A DNA stretch of 48,191 nucleotides from Actinomycetes bacterium (GTDB taxonomy: Bacteria; Actinomycetota; Actinomycetes; Mycobacteriales; Mycobacteriaceae). The stretch lies in contig JAHZIT010000158.1 in NCBI GenBank assembly GCA_022601275.1, positions 1 to 48,191 of the forward strand, in the 5' to 3' direction. Position 1 is the stretch's first letter. The number at the start of each line of letters is the position of its first letter. The notes under the pieces are model-generated. The model saw only the letters and a list, made by a program, of their open reading frames with translations. It made no database searches and was not told the origin of the DNA. Position numbers and translations under genes: made by a program. This document shows positions 8,770-17,898 of this stretch, piece after piece.

Positions 8770-8775
8770 TACCGT
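8770..8775 (+). promoter_or_regulatory. Candidate leaderless -10 element of the amidase gene
   Basis: TACCGT is followed by exactly six bases and then the ATG at 8782. This places the expected transcription start on the A of the start codon, the geometry of mycobacterial leaderless genes. No SD-like sequence precedes the ATG. Confidence 0.5.
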
Positions 8776-8781
8776 CGGGCT

Positions 8782-10200
8782 ATGAACCGTTTGCACGCCT
8801 TCGGCGAAGAATCCTCCGGGGATGCCCTGGGTGACCTCGATGCCGTCGGTGTGGTGAACGCGCTGAAGGACCGGACTGTGTCGGCGCGCGAGATCATCGA
8901 CGCCGCGATCACCCGCGCCGAGACGGTCAATCCCGCGCTCAACGGTCTGGCCTACGAAGCGTTCGCGCACGCCCGGGCGCGCAGTACGCAGCGCCGGCCG
9001 TACGGCGGTTACTTCGACGGGGTGCCGACCTTCCTGAAAGACAATGTCGCCGTCGCCGGAATGCCGACGATGAGTGGGACGGATGCTTGGGAACCGCGGC
9101 CCGCCGATTCCGACGGTAACTTCGCCCGCGCTTACCTGGGCACCGGCCTGGTGCCGCTGGGCAAGACCCGGCTCTCGGAGTTCGGCTTCAGCGCCTCGGC
9201 GGAGCACCCGCGGCTGGGGCCGGTGCGCAATCCATGGAATATCGAACACACCGCCGGTGCGTCGTCATCGGGCTCGGGCGCGTTTGTGGCCGCCGGGGTG
9301 GTTCCGATCGCCCACGCCAACGACGGCGGCGGTTCCATCCGGATCCCCGCCGCCTGCAACGGTTTGGTCGGCCTCAAACCGTCGCGGGGCCGACTTCCAC
9401 TGGATAAGGACATGCGGCTGATGCCGCTGCGCATCGTCCACAACGGAGTGGTCACCCGCTCGGTACGTGACACCGCCGCGTTCTACCGCGAGATGGAACG
9501 GGTCGAGGCCAATCCCAAGTTGCCTCCGGTCGGCGATGTGACCGGACCCGGCAAGCAGCGGCTGCGCATTGCGGTGTGCACGCAATCGGTTGCCCGCGAG
9601 GCCGGCCCCGAGGTGCGCGAGTTGACGTTGAAGACCGCTGCCCTGCTCGAGGAGCTCGGTCACCGGGTCACTGTGATCGACAACCCGGTGCCGCACCGAT
9701 TCATGGAAGATTTCCTGCTGTACTGGTCGGTTCTGGCGTTCGCGCTCGTCCGGGGCGGTCGCCGCACCTTCGGGGAGAGTTTCGATCGCGACAAACTCGA
9801 CAACCTGACGCTGGGCCTCGAGCGCCATGCGGCTCGCAACGTGCACCGGGTGCCCTTGGCGATCGCCCGGCTGGCCCGGGTGGGGCGGATCACGTCGCGG
9901 ACGTCATCGAACTACGACGTGCTGCTGACGCCGACGCTGGCCGACGTCACGCCGCGCATCGGCCATCTCGATCCGACGTCGGACTATCAACAGATCATCG
10001 ACCGGCTCGTCGAGTGGGTGGCCTTCACCCCGCTGCAGAACGCCACTGGCGAGCCGTCGGTGTCGTTGCCGCTGGGCGAATCCGAATCCGGGCTTCCGGT
10101 GGGGATGATGTTCTCCGCTGCCGTCGGGCAGGATGCCCGGCTACTCGAGTTGGCCTACGAGCTGGAGGAAGCTCGACCCTGGCGGCGAATCGAAGGCTGA
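8782..10200 (+). CDS. amiC: Amidase (amidase signature family, AmiC-like)
   Basis: A 472-residue amidase-signature enzyme that hydrolyses carboxamides; the natural substrate is unknown. The Ser-cisSer-Lys triad is visible: K86 in TFLKDNVAV, the cis-Ser within GASSSGSG at about 161-163, and the nucleophile S185 in DGGGSIRIPA. The glycine-rich signature spans about residues 159-200 and ends in GLVGLKPSRG. The C-terminus has FTPLQNATGEPSVSLPL, typical of the family. It occupies the tsf-amiC position of M. tuberculosis (Rv2888c). The start at 8782 is supported by the leaderless -10 TACCGT. It is not part of a GatCAB operon, as no gatB or gatC is near. Confidence 0.9.
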   Translation: MNRLHAFGEESSGDALGDLDAVGVVNALKDRTVSAREIIDAAITRAETVNPALNGLAYEAFAHARARSTQRRPYGGYFDGVPTFLKDNVAVAGMPTMSGTDAWEPRPADSDGNFARAYLGTGLVPLGKTRLSEFGFSASAEHPRLGPVRNPWNIEHTAGASSSGSGAFVAAGVVPIAHANDGGGSIRIPAACNGLVGLKPSRGRLPLDKDMRLMPLRIVHNGVVTRSVRDTAAFYREMERVEANPKLPPVGDVTGPGKQRLRIAVCTQSVAREAGPEVRELTLKTAALLEELGHRVTVIDNPVPHRFMEDFLLYWSVLAFALVRGGRRTFGESFDRDKLDNLTLGLERHAARNVHRVPLAIARLARVGRITSRTSSNYDVLLTPTLADVTPRIGHLDPTSDYQQIIDRLVEWVAFTPLQNATGEPSVSLPLGESESGLPVGMMFSAAVGQDARLLELAYELEEARPWRRIEG

Positions 10201-10285
10201 AACCCAAGGGCCGGAGCCTTACCAACTCAAGGGCGGAAGCCCTACATCGGCTGGGCCATTGTGCGGCAGCAACCTTGGGCACGGA

Positions 10286-10309
10286 ATCAACCGCATCATC
10301 AACCGCATC
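10286..10309 (+). repeat. 12-bp tandem repeat ATCAACCGCATC x2 between the amidase gene and pyrH
   Basis: ATCAACCGCATC is present twice in tandem (10286-10297, 10298-10309) inside the 227-base gap 10201-10427. The rest of that gap has an imperfect repeat around CAAGGGCCGGAGCC / CAAGGGCGGAAGCC and a short inverted repeat CCAC...GTGG near 10325-10340. No gene was recognised. The gap presumably holds the pyrH promoter. Confidence 0.7.
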
Positions 10310-10427
10310 GTCTACCGGAGCGTCAACCACACCCCGAGGTGGTCCGGTGGTCGCGATGAGGCAGGATTAGGAAATCCGTCCGCGGCACCACGGGCGGCGT
10401 TGCATGCGAGGACCGCAAAGGAGTCGG

Positions 10428-11183
10428 ATGGCGGAGTCCACCAGTCCCAACGGTTCAGGATCGTCGTCGCTGATCACGCCCGGCTACTCTCGAGTGCTTC
10501 TCAAGCTGGGCGGTGAGATGTTCGGTGGCGGGCAGGTCGGCCTGGATCCCGACGTGGTCGCCTTGGTAGCGCGCCAGATCGCCGAGGTGGTGCGCGGCGG
10601 CGCCCAGGTGGCCGTCGTCATCGGAGGCGGCAACTTCTTCCGCGGCGCGCAACTGCAGCACCGGGGGATGGAACGCACTCGCTCGGATTACATGGGCATG
10701 CTCGGCACCGTCATGAACAGCCTTGCGCTGCAGGATTTCCTGGAAAAGGAAGGCATCCAGACGCGGGTGCAGACCGCCATCACGATGGGTCAGGTGGCCG
10801 AACCCTATATTCCGTTGCGGGCCCGAAGGCACCTCGAGAAGGGGCGTGTGGTGATCTTCGGATCGGGCATGGGACTGCCCTACTTCTCGACCGACACCAC
10901 CGCCGCGCAACGCGCGCTGGAGATCGGTGCAGACGTGGTCCTGATGGCCAAGGCGGTGGACGGCGTTTTCACCGCCGACCCGCGGGTGCACGCCGACGCT
11001 GAGTTGATCACTGCGATAAGTCACCGCGAGGTCATCGACCGTGGCCTCAAAGTCGCCGACGCGACCGCTTTCAGCCTCTGCATGGACAATGGTATGCCGA
11101 TCCTGGTGTTCAATCTGCTCATCGATGGCAATATCGCGCGTGCAGTCGCGGGTGAGAAGATCGGAACACTGGTCACCACGTGA
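10428..11183 (+). CDS. pyrH: Uridylate kinase (UMP kinase)
   Basis: UMP kinase, 251 residues, which phosphorylates UMP to UDP using ATP in pyrimidine nucleotide synthesis. The amino-acid-kinase fold begins with [14 protein letters not shown], followed by [16 protein letters not shown] and the UMP-site region [20 protein letters not shown]. Later motifs are [30 protein letters not shown] and the C-terminal GTLVTT. The ATG at 10428 is chosen because AAAGGAG lies 5-6 bases upstream; an in-frame ATG at 10404 lacks an RBS. Sixty-one bases later comes frr, the usual pyrH-frr pairing, continuing to cdsA and rlmN. Confidence 0.96.
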   Translation: MAESTSPNGSGSSSLITPGYSRVLLKLGGEMFGGGQVGLDPDVVALVARQIAEVVRGGAQVAVVIGGGNFFRGAQLQHRGMERTRSDYMGMLGTVMNSLALQDFLEKEGIQTRVQTAITMGQVAEPYIPLRARRHLEKGRVVIFGSGMGLPYFSTDTTAAQRALEIGADVVLMAKAVDGVFTADPRVHADAELITAISHREVIDRGLKVADATAFSLCMDNGMPILVFNLLIDGNIARAVAGEKIGTLVTT

Positions 11184-11244
11184 CAGCTGGCGTGCCGGCG
11201 ACGACATGTGCTCAGGACGAGCGACAGGGACGGGAGAGCACAAC

Positions 11245-11802
11245 GTGATCGAGGAAACCCTCTTTGATGCCGAGGAGAAGATGGAGAAGGCCGTGGCGGT
11301 GGCACGCGACGACCTGGCGTCGGTTCGCACCGGCCGCGCCAACCCGGGCATGTTCAATCGGATCAACATCGATTATTACGGCTCGCCCACCCCAATCACG
11401 CAGCTGTCCAGCATCAACGTGGCCGAAGCGCGCCTGGTCGTCATCAAGCCCTACGAGGCCAACCAGCTGCGCAGCATCGAGGACGCGATCCGCAACTCCG
11501 ACCTGGGGGTCAATCCGACCAACGACGGCAATGTCATCCGTATCGCGATCCCTCAGCTGACCGAGGAGCGTCGCCGCGATCTGGTCAAGCAGGCCAAATC
11601 CAAAGGGGAGGACGCCAAGGTGTCGGTCCGCAGTATCCGTCGTAAGGCGATGGAGGAGTTGACCCGCATCAAGAAGGACGGCGACGCCGGAGAGGACGAG
11701 GTGACGCGCGCAGAGAAAGACCTCGACAAGAGCACCCACCAGTACACCCACCAGGTCGACGAGTTGGTCAAACACAAAGAAGGCGAGTTGCTGGAGGTCT
11801 GA
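11245..11802 (+). CDS. frr: Ribosome recycling factor
   Basis: Ribosome recycling factor, 185 residues, the standard length. With EF-G it splits the post-termination ribosome. The three-helix bundle begins [17 protein letters not shown] and includes the conserved [17 protein letters not shown]. The middle domain carries [18 protein letters not shown] and [13 protein letters not shown]. The C-terminal helix ends [17 protein letters not shown]. The GTG at 11245 has GGGAGAG about eight bases upstream; longer in-frame starts lie inside the 3' end of pyrH. Its stop is separated by one base from the cdsA start, indicating coupling. Confidence 0.96.
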   Translation: MIEETLFDAEEKMEKAVAVARDDLASVRTGRANPGMFNRINIDYYGSPTPITQLSSINVAEARLVVIKPYEANQLRSIEDAIRNSDLGVNPTNDGNVIRIAIPQLTEERRRDLVKQAKSKGEDAKVSVRSIRRKAMEELTRIKKDGDAGEDEVTRAEKDLDKSTHQYTHQVDELVKHKEGELLEV

Positions 11803-11803
11803 G

Positions 11804-12682
11804 ATGGCCGATCAGCAATCGACACCCGTGGCAGGACAGCCGGTGAACAAGCCGACCAAGAAGGCGTCGCGGGCAGGGCGCAACCTGCCTGCAGCGATCG
11901 CAGTGGGGGTGGCCCTCGGTGCCATGCTCATCTGCACGCTGCTGTTCGCGCCGCGGGTGTGGGTCCCGATAGTGGCCGTCGCCATGGCCGTGGCCACGCT
12001 CGAGGTCGTGCGCCGGCTGCGCGAGGACGGCTTCTCGATACCGCTCGTGCCGCTGATCATCGGTGGTCAGGCGATGGTGTGGCTGACCTGGCCGTTCGGC
12101 GCCGCAGGAGCGCTGGGCGCCTTCGGTGGAACCGTTCTGGTTTGCATGATCTGGCGGCTGGTTTCCGGCGGTTTGGCCAACGCACCGCAGAATTACCTGC
12201 GCGACATATCTACGACGGTGTTCCTTGCGGCCTGGGTGCCGTTGTTCGGCAGCTTCGGCGCCCTGCTGATCTATCCCGACGACGGCGCGGGTCGGGTGGC
12301 CTGCCTCATGCTGGTCGTCGTCGGCTCGGACGTCGGCGGCTACACCGCCGGGGTGCTGTTCGGTAAGCACCCGATGGCGCCGGCCATCAGCCCGAAGAAA
12401 TCCTGGGAGGGGCTGGCGGGGTCGCTCGTGCTGGGCGTGACCACCTCGGTGCTTGCCGTGGAGTTCCTCACCAGCAACCCGGCCTGGGTGGGTGTGCCGC
12501 TCGGCCTGATGCTCGTCATCACCGGGACGCTGGGGGACTTGGTCGAATCGCAGGTGAAGCGGGATCTCGGCATCAAAGACATGGGCACGCTCCTACCCGG
12601 GCACGGCGGGTTGATGGACCGCCTCGATTCCGTCCTGCCGTCTGCGGTGGCGACTTGGATCGTGCTCTCCCTGCTGGCCTGA
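11804..12682 (+). CDS. cdsA: Phosphatidate cytidylyltransferase
   Basis: CDP-diacylglycerol synthase, 292 residues, an integral membrane enzyme that makes CDP-diacylglycerol from phosphatidate and CTP for phospholipid synthesis. After a charged, Lys-rich N-terminus (NKPTKKASRAGRN) there are about seven or eight hydrophobic segments. The family signature is clear near the C-terminus: SQVKRDLGIKDMGTLLPGHG followed by GLMDRLDS, containing the metal-binding K-D and H-G-G/D-R-x-D residues. The ATG at 11804 follows the frr stop by one base and uses GGAGG in the end of frr as RBS. M. tuberculosis has the same pyrH-frr-cdsA-rlmN order. Confidence 0.95.
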   Translation: MADQQSTPVAGQPVNKPTKKASRAGRNLPAAIAVGVALGAMLICTLLFAPRVWVPIVAVAMAVATLEVVRRLREDGFSIPLVPLIIGGQAMVWLTWPFGAAGALGAFGGTVLVCMIWRLVSGGLANAPQNYLRDISTTVFLAAWVPLFGSFGALLIYPDDGAGRVACLMLVVVGSDVGGYTAGVLFGKHPMAPAISPKKSWEGLAGSLVLGVTTSVLAVEFLTSNPAWVGVPLGLMLVITGTLGDLVESQVKRDLGIKDMGTLLPGHGGLMDRLDSVLPSAVATWIVLSLLA

Positions 12683-12730
12683 GAGGCTCCGGCCCGGAGA
12701 ACGTGCCCGGGGATGAGATACTGAACGCTC

Positions 12731-13855
12731 ATGTCTGGATCTCTCCCGGCTCTGCCCCTTGTCTTCGATCCGCCGCGTCGCGCCAAGCCGCCGCGGCATT
12801 TCGCCGACCTCGATGAGTCCGGTCTTGCCGCCGTCGTTGCCGAGCTCGGGCTTCCGGCATTCCGCGGTAAGCAGCTGGGCAATCAGTACTACAGCCGCTT
12901 CATCGCCGATCCGGGACTGATGACCGACTTGCCCACCTCGGTTCGCGAGCTGGTTGCCGCCGCCCTGTTCCCCAGGCTGTTCGATGTTGCCCGCGCGATC
13001 GAGTGCGATGCCGGGGAGACTCGGAAAGTGTTGTGGCGCGCTGTTGATGGGACGACGTTCGAATCGGTGCTGATGCGCTACCCAGACCGCAACACCGTGT
13101 GCATCTCGTCGCAGGCCGGTTGTGGCATGGCCTGCCCGTTCTGCGCAACCGGCCAGGGTGGCCTGAAGCGCAATCTGTCCACTGCCGAGATTCTCGAACA
13201 GGTGCGGACTGCGAGTGCGGAGTTGCGCAGCCGCGACATCGGTGAGACGGCCCGCGGCGGCCGGTTGTCCAACATCGTCTTCATGGGCATGGGCGAGCCG
13301 CTGGCCAACTACAACCGGGTATTGGCGGCGATCCGTCGCATCATCGCGGCACCCCCGAACGGATTCGGCATCTCGGCGAGATCTGTCACCGTGTCTACGG
13401 TCGGGTTGGCCCCGGCGATCCGCAAACTCGCCGATGAGCGACTCAACGTCACGTTGGCGCTCTCGTTGCACGCGCCCGACGACGAACTGCGAGACACCCT
13501 GGTGCCGGTCAACAACCGGTGGAAGGTCGGTGAGGCGCTCGACGCGGCCCGCTATTACGCCGACGTGACCGGCCGGCGGGTGTCGATCGAGTACGCGCTC
13601 ATCCGCGACGTCAACGATCAGGCTTGGCGAGCGGACCTTTTGGGCAAGCGTCTGCACGGAGCGCTCGGACCACTTGCGCATGTCAACGTGATCCCGCTCA
13701 ACCCGACGCCTGGCAGTGAGTGGGATGCCAGTCCCAAACCGGTTGAACGCGAATTCGTCAGGAAGGTTCGGGCGCGCGGGGTATCCTGCACGGTTCGTGA
13801 TACCCGGGGTCGTGAAATTGCCGCTGCCTGTGGGCAATTAGCAGCCGAGGGATGA
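12731..13855 (+). CDS. rlmN: Dual-specificity 23S rRNA/tRNA A2503 (A37) methyltransferase RlmN
   Basis: A 374-residue radical-SAM RNA methyltransferase that makes 2-methyladenosine at 23S rRNA A2503 and, in studied species, tRNA A37. The 4Fe-4S motif CGMACPFC supplies C131, C135 and C138. The two mechanistic cysteines are visible as C124 (TVCISSQAG) and C353 ([10 protein letters not shown]), with spacing as in E. coli Rlm[12 protein letters not shown] and [17 protein letters not shown] are further family motifs. The gene starts 48 bases after cdsA; GATACT eight bases before the ATG could be a weak -10. A VHHW-lacking C-terminus is normal. It is convergent with the sulfatase gene, with 188 bases between that hold only a loose 7-bp inverted repeat (GTAACGC 13923-13929, GCGTTAC 13962-13968). 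Confidence 0.95.
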   Translation: MSGSLPALPLVFDPPRRAKPPRHFADLDESGLAAVVAELGLPAFRGKQLGNQYYSRFIADPGLMTDLPTSVRELVAAALFPRLFDVARAIECDAGETRKVLWRAVDGTTFESVLMRYPDRNTVCISSQAGCGMACPFCATGQGGLKRNLSTAEILEQVRTASAELRSRDIGETARGGRLSNIVFMGMGEPLANYNRVLAAIRRIIAAPPNGFGISARSVTVSTVGLAPAIRKLADERLNVTLALSLHAPDDELRDTLVPVNNRWKVGEALDAARYYADVTGRRVSIEYALIRDVNDQAWRADLLGKRLHGALGPLAHVNVIPLNPTPGSEWDASPKPVEREFVRKVRARGVSCTVRDTRGREIAAACGQLAAEG

Positions 13856-14043
13856 TCGAGGACCAACACCGGTCACTGCAATTCGCGGCTGGGCTGCCTG
13901 CCGCGTTCGACAGCTGATTTGGGTAACGCCACGGAGATCTGCGAGCTGGATTCCCGCCACTGCGTTACGCAGAATCGGTGTGAGGCCCCAGCCCAGCCCG
14001 GCGGTCGGGTCGCGCAGGGATGCCAGGCCGCCACAGCATGGGG

Positions 14044-16413
14044 CTACTGCTTGGCCATCGCGATATTGAACCGGTCCTCGGGTGTGATCAGGTGATCGTG
14101 ACTGTCCTCGCCGATGTCGAGTTGCACCCATTCGATGGACCCGGTGAACCTGTTGCCGGTGGGTCCGTAGTCCGGGGAGGCCGGTGACCCGGTGTCGGCT
14201 CCGACATCGCAAGCCTCGTCAGCGGAGTACGCCATCGGCTGGGTCTGCTCGACCCTGCCGCTGCCGACGGCTTTGCCGTCATAGAAGAGCGTCACGTCGC
14301 CGCCCTTTGCCAATCCTCCGCCGTCATAGCTGAACTCCATCCGAACCTGATGTTTCCCAGCGGGAATCGGCTCATCGGCGGTGACCATGTAGTAATCGAT
14401 GCCGAAGAAGTTGTAGCAGTACTTGAGTTTTCCCTCGTGGGCATACAGCGTCCAGCCGCCCGCCTGACCACCCTGAGTGACGATGACACCGCTAGCTCCG
14501 GACTCGGGGATGTCGAGGTTCGCGGTCACCGAGTGTGACTTGTTCTTCAGCGTCAGCACGCACCATTCACTCACGCGCATTCCGGAGAACAGGAGCTGTG
14601 TGTTGCCGCGGATCAGTTGCGGGCGGCCGGCGATGTCGGGGTTGATCCGTTCAAAGCCGCGATCGTCCAGCGGTACCACGTTGTACTTCACCGCCTCGAT
14701 GAGCCAGAGACGTTGCAGCTCTGCTAATTTCGTCGGATTCTCGCCGGCCAGATCGTGGGATTGAGTCCAGTCGTCAGGACCGTACAGTTCCCAGACATCG
14801 TCGTCGAAGGGCGGCGGGGTATCCGCCTTCCACGGGGTGCGGTGTTTCGTGCATGTCGTCCAGCCCTGATGGTAGATGCCGCGGTTGCCCATCATTTCGA
14901 AATACTGCACCTCGTGTGTCTCGGGCGCCGTCGCGTCGCGCAGGCTGGCAAGCATGCTCACCCCCTCCAGCGGGGCTTGGCTGATGCCGTTCACCGACGT
15001 GGGAGCCGGCAGCCCGGCGGCTTCCAGGATGGTCGGCGCCACGTCGATGACGTGATGGAACTGGTTGCGAAGGCCGCCCTTGTCGGCAAACCCGTTGGGC
15101 CAGTGCACGATCGTGCCGTTGCGGGTGCCGCCCCAGTGCGAGGCCACCTGCTTGGTCCACTGATACGGCGCGCACAATGCGTGGGCCCAGCCGACTGCGT
15201 AGTGGTTGTAGGCGTCAGGGGTCCCGAAGTCATCGATCTTGGACAGGAGGAATTCGGGGGTCTCGATTCCAGGCATGCCATTGAGCGTGGTCATCTCGTT
15301 GAAGCAGCCGTTGAGCGTGCCTTCGGCCGATGCGCCGTTGTCGCCAATGATGACGTAGATCAGGGTGTCGTCGAGCACCCCGAGATCATCGATCGCGTCC
15401 ACGATCCGGCCGATCTCGTGGTCGGTCTGCTCGAGGAAGCCGGCGTAGATCTCCATCTGTCTCGCCAGCACCGGCTTGAGGTCCTCGGGCATGTCCTCCC
15501 AGGCTGGTATCTCGTCGTGGCGTTTCGTGAGCTCGGCGTCCCCGGGTAGCACACCGAGCTTCTTCTGCTCAACGATTATCCTCTCCCGCAGTACATCCCA
15601 GCCTTCGTCGAACTTGCCCTCGTACTTATCCGACCATTCTTTGCTGACATGGTGGGGCGCGTGAGTGGCGCCCGGCGCCCAGTACATGAAGAACGGCTTC
15701 TCGGGCATCAGAGCCTTCTGTTGGCGCACCCACGTGATGGCTCGGTCGGCCAGATCTTCGGTGAGCGTGTAGCCGTCTTCGGGTGATTTCGGAGGCTCGA
15801 CCGGGGTGGTGCCCTCGTACAGGCCGGGGTAGTACTGATTGGCCTCGCCGCCGACGAATCCGTAGAAGTACTCGAAGCCCGAACCCGTGGGCCACTGATG
15901 GAATGGTCCGACTGGCGTCACCTCCCATCCGGGCACCTCATGGCACTTTCCGAACTGTGCGGTTGAGTAACCGTTGAGTTTCAGGGTTTCGGCCAGCGGC
16001 GCCTTCTCTTTGGGCCTGATGCTGTTGTTCCCCGGCGCCGAGGTCGCCATCTCGGTGATCGCACCCATACCGACCGAGTGGTGGTTGCGCCCGGTCAGCA
16101 GCGCCTGTCTGGTGGGTGAACAGAGGGCAGTCGTGTGAAATCGGTTGAGCTTCAGCCCTTCACCAGCGAGTCTCTCAGTGACCGGAGTCGCACACGGACC
16201 GCCGAACGCCGATGAGGCGCCGAAGCCGACGTCGTCGATCATCACGATCAGCACATTGGGAGCCCCCTCGGGTGGGCGCAATTCCTTGATCGGCGGGTAC
16301 TTGGTGTTCGGGTCTTTGGCGTCGTAGGTTGTCAGCCCGACGTGTTTGGGGTCGGGGATGGGCAGGTGCTCGCGCGCGAGATGTGGTTCTGCGGCGTGCG
16401 GTGACTTCGTCAT
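14044..16413 (-). CDS. Arylsulfatase (formylglycine-dependent)
   Basis: A 789-residue type I sulfatase, close in length to mycobacterial AtsA/AtsD. The active-site motif CSPTRQALLTGR contains C98, which a sulfatase-modifying enzyme must convert to formylglycine. Metal ligands D60-D61 lie in VLIVMIDDVGFG, and a later metal motif is IIGDNGAS. No signal peptide is visible, so it is probably cytoplasmic or exported by another route. The C-terminal 200 residues form a beta-rich domain typical of this long subgroup. An AGGA element lies six bases before the ATG at 16411-16413. In M. tuberculosis, as recalled, different genes (including mpt53) occupy this place next to rlmN, so it appears to belong to an accessory insert. 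The natural sulfate ester is unknown. Confidence 0.92.
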   Translation of the reverse strand: MTKSPHAAEPHLAREHLPIPDPKHVGLTTYDAKDPNTKYPPIKELRPPEGAPNVLIVMIDDVGFGASSAFGGPCATPVTERLAGEGLKLNRFHTTALCSPTRQALLTGRNHHSVGMGAITEMATSAPGNNSIRPKEKAPLAETLKLNGYSTAQFGKCHEVPGWEVTPVGPFHQWPTGSGFEYFYGFVGGEANQYYPGLYEGTTPVEPPKSPEDGYTLTEDLADRAITWVRQQKALMPEKPFFMYWAPGATHAPHHVSKEWSDKYEGKFDEGWDVLRERIIVEQKKLGVLPGDAELTKRHDEIPAWEDMPEDLKPVLARQMEIYAGFLEQTDHEIGRIVDAIDDLGVLDDTLIYVIIGDNGASAEGTLNGCFNEMTTLNGMPGIETPEFLLSKIDDFGTPDAYNHYAVGWAHALCAPYQWTKQVASHWGGTRNGTIVHWPNGFADKGGLRNQFHHVIDVAPTILEAAGLPAPTSVNGISQAPLEGVSMLASLRDATAPETHEVQYFEMMGNRGIYHQGWTTCTKHRTPWKADTPPPFDDDVWELYGPDDWTQSHDLAGENPTKLAELQRLWLIEAVKYNVVPLDDRGFERINPDIAGRPQLIRGNTQLLFSGMRVSEWCVLTLKNKSHSVTANLDIPESGASGVIVTQGGQAGGWTLYAHEGKLKYCYNFFGIDYYMVTADEPIPAGKHQVRMEFSYDGGGLAKGGDVTLFYDGKAVGSGRVEQTQPMAYSADEACDVGADTGSPASPDYGPTGNRFTGSIEWVQLDIGEDSHDHLITPEDRFNIAMAKQ

Positions 16414-16487
16414 GCGTCCTGATGCCTTTCAGTTCATTGCGGCGGCGCCATGGCAACTCGTGCCTGGCTGGATTCAACTTCGTCGTC

Positions 16488-16531
16488 GTGTCCGGCTGGG
16501 TTGGGGACGGTGTCTGGCTGGGTTGGGGACG
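16488..16531 (+). repeat. 22-bp tandem duplication (one mismatch)
   Basis: GTGTCCGGCTGGGTTGGGGA plus CG at 16488-16509 is repeated at 16510-16531 with one C-to-T change. It lies in the non-coding stretch between the sulfatase and the wax-synthase remnant (16414-16997), in which I recognise no intact gene. Confidence 0.9.
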
Positions 16532-16632
16532 CGGATGGTCAGCGCGATGACCGTGCCGGTGAGTTCAAACGGCGACCGGCACATTACCGACACCGGCGAG
16601 CCCCGGTTACGGCCGACGCTGATACCGCCGTG

Positions 16633-16707
16633 AAGGCCCTCGTTGTCAAGGCCCTCGTTGTCAAGGCCCTCGTTGTCAAGGCCCTCGTTGTCAAGGCCCT
16701 CGTTGTC
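16633..16707 (+). repeat. 15-bp minisatellite, five perfect copies
   Basis: AAGGCCCTCGTTGTC is repeated five times head to tail (starts 16633, 16648, 16663, 16678, 16693), followed by a degenerate sixth copy AAGGCGATCGTCG from 16708. The unit length is a multiple of three, so one frame reads as a KALVV repeat. However, that frame has no recognisable protein context and the region appears non-coding. The copy number is likely to vary between strains. Confidence 0.97.
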
Positions 16708-16733
16708 AAGGCGATCGTCGCGCTCCCTGCCTA

Positions 16734-16757
16734 ATCTCCTGCATCATCTCCTGCATC
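16734..16757 (+). repeat. 12-bp tandem repeat ATCTCCTGCATC x2
   Basis: ATCTCCTGCATC occurs at 16734-16745 and immediately again at 16746-16757, 27 bases after the 15-bp array. It is unrelated in sequence to that array. Confidence 0.9.
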
Positions 16758-16910
16758 CAGTCGCTATGCATCCAGTTCTACTCGGTGCGGTGGTTGCCAA
16801 TTACGCTATGCCATTTGGATCGCGACCTTGCGGCATTCCGCGATTACCTCTGGCCGAGGTTCCGCTCCCGGCCGGCGCCGGTGCTAGGAGGTCGTGAAGC
16901 CCCTTGGTTA

Positions 16911-16939
16911 TGCCCTGTCCGGATTGTGCCCTGTCCGGA
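16911..16939 (+). repeat. Direct repeat TGCCCTGTCCGGA x2, period 16
   Basis: TGCCCTGTCCGGA at 16911-16923 recurs at 16927-16939. About 30 bases later TACCGCCCCC is also nearly duplicated. With the other arrays this makes at least five unrelated short duplications within 500 bases. Confidence 0.85.
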
Positions 16940-16997
16940 GTCATCGCCCGCGCACCGAAGTCCGGTAATACCGCCCCCTACCGCCCCCGAACGATTG

Positions 16998-17487
16998 ATG
17001 GGCAACGAATTCACCTACATGACAACGTCATTGCCCGTCCATATCGAAGACCCGCTGGAGCGGGTCAGGCTCACCGCGATGGCGACCGCCATCGCCAAGG
17101 AGAACCACTGCCTACTGAGGCCGACCGTGATGCCCAATTGGCTGAGTTATCTGCCGCCTGCCACGACGGGTCGAATCCGCAGCCGTGACGAATATGACGA
17201 TCTCGAACGTCCCGGGGCCACGAGAACGTGGCTGCAGCGAAGGTGCGACGGTCGAGGAGATCCACTCGACCGGGACGCTCGTCGCCCGCAGCGGAATGAA
17301 CACCACGGTATGGAGGTACGTCGATCAGCTCGCCATCTCGGTACTCACCGACGACCGCACCCTGGCCGACCCGCATGAGGCCACCGATGCGCTGATCGAA
17401 TCGTTTGTCCAGATCCGACGGGCAGCCGGTCTGTCGGTCGACCTGACTCAAATCGACAACGCGCTGCCGCCGGCCCACGTCGACTAG
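16998..17487 (+). pseudogene. Remnant of a wax ester synthase/diacylglycerol acyltransferase (WS/DGAT), C-terminal part, frameshifted
   Basis: Two adjacent frames together match the C-terminal domain (DUF1298) of mycobacterial WS/DGAT triacylglycerol synthases. The first, from 16998, reads MGNEFTYMTTSLPVHIEDP, then AKENHCLLRPTVMPNWL and YLPPATTG, up to about 17168. The second, from about 17185, reads MTNMTISNVPGPRERG, SGMNTTVWRYVDQLAISVLT and DPHEATDALIESF, to the stop at 17485-17487. Family members have these blocks in one frame, separated by about 15 extra residues, so a small deletion with frameshift lies near 17170-17184. The N-terminal half with the HHxxxDG acyltransferase motif is absent. 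The gene is dead. Tandem repeats directly upstream may mark the site of the deletion. Confidence 0.85.
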
Positions 17488-17523
17488 CGGCAACGCCGGT
17501 ACTCGGTCTGAGCCCGGTTAAGC

Positions 17524-17778
17524 CTATCTGGTGGTGCTGTTGCGGACGACGTACCAGCTGCGAGCGACCATGGCGAGGACGAGCGCAGCGAAACTGACCA
17601 GGAACCAGTCCTCCACGCGTCCGGTGTGGTTGCCGTGCATCATCAGCAGCAGGAAACCCGCCGCCAGCAGTCCACCTATCTGCTTGACTCGGGGATTCTC
17701 TTTGGACCAGCCCCACTCGGCAGACGGCACGTCTTCGACGTCGACATCGGTATGCCGTTCCACTTCGGTGCTTGCCAT
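17524..17778 (-). CDS. DUF2631 small membrane protein
   Basis: An 84-residue protein of the actinobacterial DUF2631 family (M. tuberculosis Rv2876 is the positional match). An acidic soluble N-terminus ([20 protein letters not shown]) precedes two predicted transmembrane helices: [16 protein letters not shown] and [19 protein letters not shown]. The C-terminus is short and basic. No function is known. A clear RBS GAGGAG lies about five bases before the ATG. It follows the photolyase gene on the same strand across 120 bases, so it may have its own promoter. The protein lies beside the FAS1 genes as in M. tuberculosis. Confidence 0.85.
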   Translation of the reverse strand: MASTEVERHTDVDVEDVPSAEWGWSKENPRVKQIGGLLAAGFLLLMMHGNHTGRVEDWFLVSFAALVLAMVARSWYVVRNSTTR

Positions 17779-17898
17779 GGCTGCTCCTCAAGATCGGGCC
17801 GCTTGGATGCGGTAATTCTGACACAGGTCCATTGCCGGCGGACGTAGAGCCGCCGGATGAACAGTCGGTTCGCCCGGGAGGGCGCCTGCGCCATCGCC

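Noticed and set aside
13923..13968. Inverted repeat GTAACGC/GCGTTAC between rlmN and the sulfatase as a bidirectional terminator
   Set aside because: The stem is only 7 bp with a 32-base loop and no U-tract; too weak to call.
16643..16897. Frames reading the 15-bp array as a KALVV or RPSLS repeat protein
   Set aside because: No RBS, no conserved domain and no sensible protein beyond the repeat; treated as a non-coding minisatellite.
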